Below, one piece after another: positions 5,273-11,692 of a stretch of 17,336 nt of DNA. The first letter of the stretch is position 1; every line of letters starts with the position of its first letter. Location of the stretch: the NCBI GenBank assembly GCA_001871755.1, contig MNXL01000025.1:1-17336 (forward strand), given 5' to 3'. The stretch comes from Anaerolineae bacterium CG2_30_64_16. GTDB lineage: Bacteria; Chloroflexota; Anaerolineae; CG2-30-64-16. The notes beneath the pieces were generated by a model. That model saw only the letters and a program-made list of their open reading frames with translations, did no database searches and had not been told where the DNA came from. The position numbers were made by a program, and so were the translations under genes.

Positions 5273-6823
5273 TCAGCGGCGGGTCACTATGTGGCGCACG
5301 ATCTGGATCTCGGGCATACGGAGCAGGAATGTGCCGGCCAGATAGATCAGCGCTCCGATCGCCAGTCCGCCAGCGCCCACCAACAGCGCCGGGCCGCTGC
5401 GGGGAGCCGAAGCTGCCCAGGCCAGGGGGATCGCCATCGCTGCCGCGGCCAATCCGGCCCGCGCCGTGGTGGACCAGAGCCGGGTCCATTCCAGCCCGCC
5501 CAGGCGCCGTGATAGCAGCCAGGCGAGCAAGCTCATTTCCAGGGTGGTTGCGAGGGTGTTGGCCAGGGCCAGCCCGGCGTGACCCAGCGGTCCTCGCAAC
5601 CCCAGGCTAAGCAGCGCGTTTAACACCATGCTGCCGACCCCGATGACCACCGGGGTGCGGGTGTCGTGCAGCGCATAGAAAGCCCGAGCGACGATCTCCA
5701 CGACTGAGTGCCCGACCAGCCCGAACGCGTAGAACGCCAGGGCGTAGGCGGTCAGCTCGGTGGAGTGAGCGGTGAACTCACCCCGCTCCAGCAACATGCG
5801 TACCAGCGGCACGCGCCAGACGAACAGGCCGGTGGCGGCCGGGATGGTCAGAAACAGCACCGCGCGTAGCGTGCGGCTCAGCACCTGGCGTAGCTCCCCG
5901 GATTGGCCGCGGGCCTCCAGGGCGGCGAAGGTGGGGAACGCGGCGGTCGCCATGGCCTGCGCGACGATGCCCTGGGGCAGGAGCATCAGCAGCCAGGCGT
6001 AGTTCAGGGCTGACAGGCTGCCGGCCGGCAGCGCGGAGGCGAGCAGCGTATTGATCCAGAAGTTGACCTGGACAGCCGCCAGACCCAGCACGCGCGGCGC
6101 CATCAGGTGACCGACTTCACGCACCTTTGGATCCTGCAAGCCCAGTGTCACCACGTAGCGAGCGCCATGCCACCACAGCCCGAACAGTTGAACGTCGAGG
6201 TGTAGACCCGCGCCGACTACGACGCCGATGACCAGACCGTAGACACCCAGGCCGGGCGCCAGAAACCAGGCCCCGGCGATGATGCTCAGGTTGTAGAGCA
6301 CGGGGGCCAGGGCGGGCAGCAGGAAGTGTTGAAAGCTGTTCAGCACGCCCATGATGATCCCGCTGACGCCGAAGATGACGGTGCTGACCAGCATCCAGCG
6401 CATGAGCGAGGTGGTGAGCGCCTGCTGGTTGGGCGTGAAACCCGGGGCCAGCATGTGGCGGACCAGCAGCGGTGCGGCCACCGCCGCCAGAACAGCCAAC
6501 GCGGTCATCAGGATCAGCACCAGGTTGGTGATCGCGCTGAAGAGGCGCCAGGCGCCGCGCAGATCCTGGCGGGCCAGGCAGCCGGTGAACACAGGGATGA
6601 ACGCTGAGCCGAGCGCGCCACCGGCCACCAGTTGGAATAGCAGATCGGGGATCCGGAACGCGGCCAGGTAGGCGTCGAGGTCGGCGCTGGTGCCGAAGCG
6701 GGCGCCGATGATCATCTCCCGGGCCAGGCCGGCCATCCGGCTCAGCAGGAAGAGCGCCATCACCAGTGTGGCGGCGCGCGCAATCTGGCGGGTTGAAGAT
6801 GTGGGCGTGGTGTTCGATGTCAT
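5273..6823 (-). CDS. murJ: Lipid II flippase MurJ (MviN family)
   Basis: A 516-residue polytopic inner-membrane protein of the MOP superfamily, predicted to have about 14 helices. It moves undecaprenyl-linked peptidoglycan precursors to the outer face. The family N-terminus is clear: LLSRMAGLAREMIIGARFG (26-44), DAYLAAFRIPDLLFQLVAGGALGSAFIPVF (50-79). Arg29, Arg35, Arg57 and Arg244 (MAPRVLG) match positions of the essential arginines of Escherichia coli MurJ. ATG 6823 is chosen because it directly follows a TATAAT box by seven bases; longer in-frame starts would lie upstream of the promoter and add unrelated residues. It is convergent with the DNA glycosylase and divergent from the Nudix gene. 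Related MviN-like proteins can carry other polyprenyl-linked oligosaccharides. Confidence 0.95.
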   Translation of the reverse strand: MTSNTTPTSSTRQIARAATLVMALFLLSRMAGLAREMIIGARFGTSADLDAYLAAFRIPDLLFQLVAGGALGSAFIPVFTGCLARQDLRGAWRLFSAITNLVLILMTALAVLAAVAAPLLVRHMLAPGFTPNQQALTTSLMRWMLVSTVIFGVSGIIMGVLNSFQHFLLPALAPVLYNLSIIAGAWFLAPGLGVYGLVIGVVVGAGLHLDVQLFGLWWHGARYVVTLGLQDPKVREVGHLMAPRVLGLAAVQVNFWINTLLASALPAGSLSALNYAWLLMLLPQGIVAQAMATAAFPTFAALEARGQSGELRQVLSRTLRAVLFLTIPAATGLFVWRVPLVRMLLERGEFTAHSTELTAYALAFYAFGLVGHSVVEIVARAFYALHDTRTPVVIGVGSMVLNALLSLGLRGPLGHAGLALANTLATTLEMSLLAWLLSRRLGGLEWTRLWSTTARAGLAAAAMAIPLAWAASAPRSGPALLVGAGGLAIGALIYLAGTFLLRMPEIQIVRHIVTRR

Positions 6824-6830
6824 GGCCGCG

Positions 6831-6859
6831 ATTATAGCACGACCGTGGCAAACGCCCAA
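6831..6859 (-). promoter_or_regulatory. murJ promoter (leaderless mRNA predicted)
   Basis: Reverse strand: TTGGGC (6859-6854), 17-base spacer, TATAAT (6836-6831) with TG one base upstream. The -10 box ends seven bases before ATG 6823, so transcription should start at the start codon itself. No Shine-Dalgarno is possible. Confidence 0.7.
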
Positions 6860-6873
6860 CGGTTGCGTCGATC

Positions 6874-6961
6874 GAAGGTGAGACCTTCTCGGCTTTTCTG
6901 GATTATGCTGTGGCCGGTCGCAGACCGGCCACAGCCCTCTGGATATTCGAGAAGACTCGAA
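6874..6961. repeat. Cluster of three short-loop hairpins between murJ and the Nudix gene
   Basis: Three perfect hairpins lie in line: GAAGGT/ACCTTC (6874-6888, loop GAG), a 13-base-pair stem at 6907-6919 with 6923-6935 (loop GCA), and TTCGAG/CTCGAA (6946-6961, loop AAGA). The central one has the core GGCCGGTC/GACCGGCC, the same as the repeats at the end of the window (17251-17298). No promoter for the Nudix gene could be read with confidence here. Confidence 0.65.
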
Positions 6962-6982
6962 GGCGGGCACGGAGCATTCTCA

Positions 6983-7513
6983 ATGGGACGAGAGGATCAG
7001 GGCGTAGCCAAGAGCCGGAGTCGCTACCAGGTGATTCCGCGTACGTTGTGTTTTGTCATGCATGACCAAGACGTGTTGTTGCTGCGCGGAGGTCCACACA
7101 AACGGCTTTGGGCCGGATTGTACAACGGCGTGGGCGGGCATGTGGAGCCGGGCGAGGACATCTTCTCGGCGGTTATCCGCGAAGTGCGGGAAGAGACCGG
7201 CCTGGCGGTGCGCGATGTGCGGTTGCGCGGCCTGGTGCACGTCGACGCCGGTGACCCGATCACGGGAGTGTTGTTTTTTGTCTTCACCGCGATCGCGGAC
7301 GATGGGCAGGTTGAGCCCTCAGAAGAAGGCACGTTGGAGTGGGCGCCGGTGCCGGCTCTGCCCGTGGCCGAGATGGTGGAGGATGTGCCCGTTTTGCTGT
7401 CGCGCGTGCTGGCGATGGGGCCAAACACCCCCCCATTTTTCGCCACCTCCCGCTATGACGAGAACGACCGGCTGGTGATAGCTTTTGCAGACCAAGAGGG
7501 TATGAATCGATGA
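6983..7513 (+). CDS. Nudix hydrolase (MutT/8-oxo-dGTP diphosphatase-like)
   Basis: A 176-residue Nudix protein. The complete Nudix box, GX5EX7REUXEEXGU, lies at residues 52-74 (GHVEPGE, then REVREETGL) and supplies the magnesium-binding glutamates. It is preceded by VLLLRGGPHKRLWAGLYNGVGG, the pattern of MutT/NUDT1-like enzymes that hydrolyse 8-oxo-dGTP or other nucleoside diphosphate derivatives; the exact substrate cannot be read from sequence. The start at 6983 has GGAG eight bases upstream and begins shortly before the domain; the frame is open back to 6845 but runs through hairpin repeats. The stop overlaps the start of the next gene (ATGA), so the two are translationally coupled. Confidence 0.92.
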   Translation: MGREDQGVAKSRSRYQVIPRTLCFVMHDQDVLLLRGGPHKRLWAGLYNGVGGHVEPGEDIFSAVIREVREETGLAVRDVRLRGLVHVDAGDPITGVLFFVFTAIADDGQVEPSEEGTLEWAPVPALPVAEMVEDVPVLLSRVLAMGPNTPPFFATSRYDENDRLVIAFADQEGMNR

Positions 7514-8625
7514 TGGAAAACCTGAGCATCATGAACGAGTCAGGGCCTCCCTGGCTGTCGCTGCTTCAACGGCCCTACGACAGCATTTTCGGACCCAAGA
7601 ACATCTGGGATCTACGGATGGCTGACGGCGCCGCGGTGCACATCGAGCGCGGCAGCCAGGGATTGAACAACAACCTCTACCGCGTCCGCTTTGGCGGCGC
7701 GGTGTATGCCTGCAAGCTCTTTGTGGTTGACGAGCGCCAGCGCGCACAGCGGGAGTGGACCGCGGTGCGGGCGTTGCACGATGCCGGCTTAAGACTCGCT
7801 CCTGAACCGGTGGCCTATGCGCCCAACGGGCCTTTGCCGCAGCCGGCCATCGTCTATCAGTGGGTCACAGGCCAGCCGTTATCGGGTCAAGCATTGCTGA
7901 CGGACGATTTGGCAGCCTTGATCGAATGCATCGGACGCATCCACCGGACGGCGCCCGCCGCGGATGTCGAGATGTTGGTGGCCTGGCGCCAGCCGGAGAA
8001 CTACGCGAGTTATCTGGCGGAGATTGAGGACTTTCTGCGCGACGTCAGGGATTGGGTGGCGAGCGCCCAGACCAGCACGGCCGACCTGCCGAGTTGGGCC
8101 GCCGATCTGCCTGCGCTGTTGCCGTTGATCCAGGCGACGGTGGAGTCGACCGAACGCGCGGTGGCGAGCGCCAGTGATCGTGGCGCCTGTCCGGCCCCGG
8201 CTCTGGTTCGGGTAGAAGGAAACCTCGACAGCATCGTGCGAGACGAAGACGGGCAGTTCGTTTTCCTGGATTGGGAGTCCAGCGGCTGGGGCGATCCGGC
8301 TTACGATCTGGCCGAGTTGCGCTGGCATCCGCGTGCCCTGACCATCGCGCCGGCCCAGTGGCGGGCCGCAGTCGAGACCTATGTGCCACTTCCGCAAGAT
8401 GCAACTTTCTGGGAGCGGCTGAGCGTGTATGATCAACTGCTGCCGGCGTGGTGGCTGGGACGGAGTGCGGTCCATCTGCTGGAGGGCGCTCGTCAGGCGA
8501 TGGGCCGACAGCGACTGGTCGCCGTCCCCACGCGTCTGTACCGGTCGGTGCGCGCACAGTTGGACAACTACCTGTGCGCTCTGGGTCTGATGGCGGTGGA
8601 GGAAGCAGATTCCGCCGACGAGTAG
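7510..8625 (+). CDS. APH-fold aminoglycoside/choline kinase-like protein with degenerate catalytic loop
   Basis: A 371-residue protein with the APH phosphotransferase (protein-kinase-like) fold. Visible are an N-lobe with LNNNLYRVRFGGAVYACKLF (Lys69 as the ATP-binding lysine), the hinge-like AIVYQWVTGQPL (113-124), GRIHR (142-146), and a C-lobe FLDWESSGWGDPAYDLAEL (252-270) where Asp254 is the metal-binding aspartate. The usual catalytic loop HGDxxxxN is replaced by RVEGNLDS (234-241): His, catalytic Asp and the metal-binding Asn all differ. It may therefore be a pseudokinase or use an altered mechanism. ATG 7510 or 7513 overlaps the Nudix stop; GAGGGT lies upstream. The pairing with a Nudix enzyme hints at shared nucleotide or phosphometabolite chemistry, but the substrate is unknown. 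Confidence 0.85.
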   Translation: MMENLSIMNESGPPWLSLLQRPYDSIFGPKNIWDLRMADGAAVHIERGSQGLNNNLYRVRFGGAVYACKLFVVDERQRAQREWTAVRALHDAGLRLAPEPVAYAPNGPLPQPAIVYQWVTGQPLSGQALLTDDLAALIECIGRIHRTAPAADVEMLVAWRQPENYASYLAEIEDFLRDVRDWVASAQTSTADLPSWAADLPALLPLIQATVESTERAVASASDRGACPAPALVRVEGNLDSIVRDEDGQFVFLDWESSGWGDPAYDLAELRWHPRALTIAPAQWRAAVETYVPLPQDATFWERLSVYDQLLPAWWLGRSAVHLLEGARQAMGRQRLVAVPTRLYRSVRAQLDNYLCALGLMAVEEADSADE

Positions 8626-8749
8626 CGAGCGACTATTTCCTCAAGGACTTCGGTGACAAAGCCCCTCATGGAGTGATTTTCCTGCAGACTCCGAGTTCGA
8701 GAAAAACGGTGGTGGTCACAGTATGAGTATACCGCAACGCACCGCGTAT

Positions 8750-8777
8750 CTGGCCCGCGCCCGTCCTGTGGTATACT
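8750..8777 (+). promoter_or_regulatory. Probable promoter of the MFS gene
   Basis: TATACT (8772-8777) with TG at 8769-8770 (extended -10). The best -35 is the weak CTGGCC at 8750-8755 with a 16-base spacer. Nothing else was recognised in the gap 8626-8842. Confidence 0.4.
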
Positions 8778-8842
8778 GATTCCGCCGTAGCACGACGAAA
8801 GCCACATGCCACGTTGGATCAGCGGGTAGTTTGAGAGGACGC

Positions 8843-10033
8843 ATGGAAATATCGCCCCGCCAACTCCTGGAACCACGTCAACGTTTGACCATCTTCAGTA
8901 GCTTTGCGACCATGTTCATGGTTGGTGTTGCTATCTCGTTGCTTGGACCCAGCCTGCCTGGACTGGCCGAGCGAACAGGGCGCCCGTTGTCGCAAGCCGG
9001 CATCTTTTTCACGCTTTTTTCGGGCGGCTCGGTGTTGGCGACGCTGGTGGTGGCCCGATTGATGGATCGACCGGTGCGACACGCTTTTCTAATCGGCGGC
9101 GCGTTCATCATGGGCGGCGCGCAGTGGCTGGTTGCCGGTGGTGGAACCTTCGCGGTGGCGGCCGCGGCGTTTGCTCTGACCGGGCTGGCGCTGAGCACGA
9201 CCGGAACCGCGCCCAACGCCATCATCGCTGATCTCTACCGGGAGCGCGCCGGCCAGGCTCTGAACGCCCTGCACCTCTGCCTGGGTGTCGGGGCGTTCAT
9301 TGGACCGTTGTTGGTTGGGGCAGCCATTCGGTTTGGCGCGAACTATGCCGTGGCCTACCGCGTGGCTGGATCGTTCATGTTTCTCGTCGGCTTGCTGTGG
9401 CTGGTCAGCCGGCCGCCCCTGCCGCGCCGATCGGCGGGGCCGCAGCCGCGCACGCCCCTGAGCGCGACCATTGCGCTGCCGATGATCGTGCTGTTGTGTG
9501 TGGCGATGCTCTATACCGGTACCGAGCAGGCCTTTGGCGGGTGGATCTTCACCTATGCGCGTGATGCGATCAGGATAGATGTCTCAGGGGCCAGCCTGGT
9601 GACCTCCTCCTTCTGGCTGGCGATCATGTTGGGGCGCTTGATCGCCATGCGGGTGTTGCCGCGGTTTGGGGATGTCGGCTTGTTGATCGCCTGCGTGCTG
9701 GTGGCCGCGCTCGGGATCGGGGGCGCTCTGGTGAGCAGCCGCGTGCCGCCTCTGCTCTGGGGCGGCGTGGCGCTGGTGGGCCTGGGGTTCGGGCCGATCT
9801 TCCCGACGGTTCTGGCCGTGGGCACAGGCCGGTTCCCGGCATACGCCGGGATGATCAGCAGCCTGACGGTGGCAGCGGGATCCGTGGGCGCGATGGCGCT
9901 GCCTTGGGCCAGCGGCGCGCTGATACCCCGACTGGGCCTGGTGGGGAGCATAGCCAGCTCGTTCGTCCCCCTGGCCCTGATGCTAAGCTGTCTCTGGGTG
10001 ATCAGCCGGCTCAATCATCGCGCGCAGGCGTGA
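8843..10033 (+). CDS. Major facilitator superfamily permease
   Basis: A 396-residue integral membrane protein with two six-helix halves joined by a basic, proline-rich loop near residues 190-210 (SRPPLPRRSAGPQPR). Helices rich in Gly, Ala and Leu run from about residue 18 to the end. The second half opens with YTGTEQAFGGWIFTYA, a segment resembling the sugar-permease branch of the superfamily (FucP or NAGLT1/MFSD4-like), so a sugar or related small molecule is a reasonable guess, no more. The start is ATG 8843 with GAGAGGA just upstream; an in-frame TTG at 8831 would add only four residues. It is transcribed alone from an extended -10 promoter and is convergent with the MoaD-like gene, 80 bases apart. 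Confidence 0.88.
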   Translation: MEISPRQLLEPRQRLTIFSSFATMFMVGVAISLLGPSLPGLAERTGRPLSQAGIFFTLFSGGSVLATLVVARLMDRPVRHAFLIGGAFIMGGAQWLVAGGGTFAVAAAAFALTGLALSTTGTAPNAIIADLYRERAGQALNALHLCLGVGAFIGPLLVGAAIRFGANYAVAYRVAGSFMFLVGLLWLVSRPPLPRRSAGPQPRTPLSATIALPMIVLLCVAMLYTGTEQAFGGWIFTYARDAIRIDVSGASLVTSSFWLAIMLGRLIAMRVLPRFGDVGLLIACVLVAALGIGGALVSSRVPPLLWGGVALVGLGFGPIFPTVLAVGTGRFPAYAGMISSLTVAAGSVGAMALPWASGALIPRLGLVGSIASSFVPLALMLSCLWVISRLNHRAQA

Positions 10034-10113
10034 GGGCCTGCTTGTCCCCGGCTACTTGCCCGCACAGCGCGTCTAACCCCTCGGCATCGAGGAACCCTGC
10101 CGCGAATGCAGGC

Positions 10114-10404
10114 TCATCCACCAATCGCCGGCAACAGGATGAAGAGGGTTTGCCCGTCGACCAGGACCGGCCCCGGGGGCAGGCAGGCTGTCTCCACGGG
10201 GATGCTGTCCACGAAAAGTCTGTATGGGGCAGGTGAGGATAGGCTCTCTCCACTGTAGGCAGCCTCGAACGCCGGATCTTCAGCCGCCAACCGCGCCAGC
10301 ACATCCACGACAGTGACCTCTGCGCCATCCGGCCAGGTCAGAGTGACCCGGCGGCGTCCTATCGCTCGCCACAGTGGTTCGCCCAATTTCACCTGGACCT
10401 GCAT
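10114..10404 (-). CDS. MoaD/ThiS-like ubiquitin-fold sulfur carrier protein
   Basis: A 96-residue beta-grasp protein that ends in LPAIGG. The C-terminal Gly-Gly is the activated and thiocarboxylated tail of MoaD, ThiS and archaeal SAMP proteins, and VLVDGQTLFILLPAIGG matches the end of MoaD-like domains. Such proteins deliver sulfur for molybdopterin, thiamine, tungstopterin or tRNA thiolation. The start ATG at 10404 has GGAGGAA six bases upstream; the longer frame to 10578 lies over the promoter. No E1-like activating enzyme, MoaE or other cofactor gene is nearby, so the pathway is open. The loop between about residues 45 and 60 (FEAAYSGESLSSPAPY) is longer than in small MoaD proteins, as in MoaD-like proteins of archaea. 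Confidence 0.8.
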   Translation of the reverse strand: MQVQVKLGEPLWRAIGRRRVTLTWPDGAEVTVVDVLARLAAEDPAFEAAYSGESLSSPAPYRLFVDSIPVETACLPPGPVLVDGQTLFILLPAIGG

Positions 10405-10488
10405 GTCACTTTCCTCCGCTCGGACCCAGCCCCGACCGCGTCTCGACGCCCATCTGCACGCGCGAAGCGCGAACCATGAAATGTGTCC

Positions 10489-10517
10489 AGTATACCGCGT
10501 CAGGCGGCGATCACCAA
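10489..10517 (-). promoter_or_regulatory. Probable promoter of the sulfur-carrier gene
   Basis: Reverse strand: TTGGTG (10517-10512), 17-base spacer, TATACT (10494-10489). The leader is about 78 bases. The -35 box lies in one arm of a perfect 9-base-pair palindrome, CACCAAGCG/CGCTTGGTG (10512-10520 with 10523-10531), which could be an operator or only another hairpin repeat. Confidence 0.5.
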
Positions 10518-10590
10518 GCGTGCGCTTGGTGGGGGACATAACGCGAGAGTATGGGAGCCTGTCATCCCTTCGTTGCATCCCTCGATGTAC

Positions 10591-10807
10591 CCTTCGACAG
10601 GCCCTTCGATGAACTCAGGATGTAACTCAGGATGTACTCGGGAGGGGCCTCAGGGCAAGCTCTGAACGAGTAAACGAGTCACATTGCGTCGCTCTGGGCC
10701 TCCAGTGAAGAGCCTGCCCTGAGCCTGTCGAAGGGGTCTCACGTATCGTCATGAGATTCCCTTCGACGCCACCCTTCGATGAACTCAGGAGGGGCCTCAG
10801 GACAAGC
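10591..10807. repeat. Mosaic of short dispersed repeats (CCTTCGA...CTCAGG type)
   Basis: CCCTTCGATGAACTCAGGA occurs twice exactly (10602-10620 and 10772-10790). GGAGGGGCCTCAGGGCAAGC (10641-10660) recurs with one change at 10788-10807. CCTTCGACAGGC (10591-10602) recurs inverted at 10723-10734. The words CTTCGACAGGCTCAGG and CTCAGAATGAC are typical of dispersed intergenic repeats in several bacterial groups. No coding capacity is inferred. Confidence 0.75.
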
Positions 10808-11042
10808 TTCGCTTGGTTGTGTGGACCATGCAGAGCTTGCCGAGTGGTCGCTCAGAATGACACCCGCAGTTTTGCGCTATGCTCCCTGGTGGGTGTCTGC
10901 TTGTTGAAAGAACTGTCACGCTGCTGTCGGCCGGTGTTCATGCCAGTTTCATGCCATTGCGCGACAATCTGGCCGTTGCTTCGTAGTACTGTGTGGTGGG
11001 CGAGAGGGAGCGGGACAAGCGTCGAATGAGATGTTTGTCCTA

Positions 11043-11070
11043 TTGACGCCCCACTGGTGTGCTGTACACT
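11043..11070 (+). promoter_or_regulatory. Probable promoter of the 47-residue microprotein gene
   Basis: TTGACG (11043-11048), 16-base spacer, TACACT (11065-11070). The predicted start, near 11077, falls at the first bases of the inverted repeat 11075-11156, so the mRNA would begin with a sealed stem-loop. Confidence 0.45.
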
Positions 11071-11074
11071 TAGG

Positions 11075-11156
11075 GCTAAGGACTAAATAACTTACTCATC
11101 TGCTCCGGCAAATGAAGGGGGGACTTGCGCAAGTTATTTAATTCTCAGTCCTTAGC
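11075..11156 (+). repeat. Inverted repeat in the leader of the microprotein gene
   Basis: GCTAAGGACT (11075-11084) pairs with AGTCCTTAGC (11147-11156) and AAATAACTT (11085-11093) with AAGTTATTT (11131-11139): 19 base pairs broken only by a seven-base bulge at 11140-11146. The loop of 37 bases holds a G-rich run. A further palindrome ACTTGCGCAAGT lies at 11123-11134. It could be a small MITE-like element or a structured 5' leader. No target-site duplication was found. Confidence 0.7.
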
Positions 11157-11265
11157 TCACACATCGAGAAAGCGATAGAAAACCGCTTGTCTTGGTTGGA
11201 ACATATCTGCCGGCTTCGGCGTCTGAACGTCGTATCACAAGACTTTGGCTCGCAGGAGGTAACCT

Positions 11266-11409
11266 ATGGACATCCCGTTGCTCATCGCCATTCTCGCTCT
11301 GCTGGCCTGGACGTTGCTGCCGCAGTTGGATCGGTATGTTGATGCAGAGGCCAATCTGGAGGGATCCCGGTCGTATCTGAGCCGTTTGGCTCGCTGGGTC
11401 AACAACTGA
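11266..11409 (+). CDS. 47-residue single-helix membrane microprotein
   Basis: A short gene supported by AGGAGGT (11254-11260) five bases before ATG 11266 and by a strong terminator downstream. The peptide has a hydrophobic N-terminus, MDIPLLIAILALLAWTLLP, which forms one membrane helix (about residues 3-19). A charged, probably amphipathic tail follows with YVDAEANLEGSRSYLSRLARWVNN. There is no signal cleavage site. I do not recognise the family. It has its own promoter and terminator, so it is a single-gene unit and not part of the oxidoreductase operon that starts 284 bases later. Small proteins of this kind often bind and tune membrane enzymes, but no partner can be named from sequence. 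Confidence 0.7.
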   Translation: MDIPLLIAILALLAWTLLPQLDRYVDAEANLEGSRSYLSRLARWVNN

Positions 11410-11467
11410 TCGCGTCATAGCGAAACCAGGGGGCGCCGGACCGTGGCGCGTCACCCGGAAAACCTTC

Positions 11468-11501
11468 GGGAGTGCTGCTTTTCTGCGGCGCTCCCTTTTT
11501 T
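11468..11501 (+). terminator. Strong intrinsic terminator after the microprotein gene
   Basis: An 11-base-pair stem, 11468-11478 with 11485-11495 (two G-U pairs), loop TTTTCT, followed by TTTTTTG. A textbook rho-independent terminator. It separates the microprotein gene from the oxidoreductase. The remaining gap to 11692 shows no clear promoter. Confidence 0.9.
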
Positions 11502-11692
11502 GTTAAGTGGCTGTGGTCGCCAACAGGTTTGAGATGCCGGAGACCTGAGCGCCGTCATACTCGGAATCGGCCGGGGGGAGTATGCTCAGCGCAGGAGTTG
11601 GTGGGCTGGGTGTGCTGCCGCATTTTCCGCCGCCTGCCAGCTCATGGACTCCGGCACAGCTTGTTGTTCGGGAACTCGATGGGGAGTGATGT

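Larger units (their letters stand above)
10405..11265. other. Gene-poor, repeat-rich region
   Basis: About 860 bases without a credible gene. It holds the sulfur-carrier promoter, a hairpin at 10512-10531, a mosaic of TTCGA/CTCAGG repeats (10591-10807, with related words to about 10863), unexplained sequence at 10864-11042, then a promoter and an inverted repeat before the microprotein gene. The open frame at 10751-11029 begins inside the repeats and is rejected as a gene. Confidence 0.6.

Noticed and set aside
10751..11029. 92-residue frame in the repeat-rich gap
   Set aside because: It starts inside the TTCGATGAACTCAGG repeats, lacks a ribosome-binding site, is very rich in Cys and Trp, and resembles no protein.
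11075..11156. Insertion sequence
   Set aside because: The inverted repeat spans only 82 bases, has no transposase and no visible target duplication; MITE-like or leader structure is as far as the sequence goes.
11157..11265. Riboswitch in the microprotein leader
   Set aside because: No known aptamer consensus could be recognised by eye; a covariance-model search (Rfam) would be decisive.
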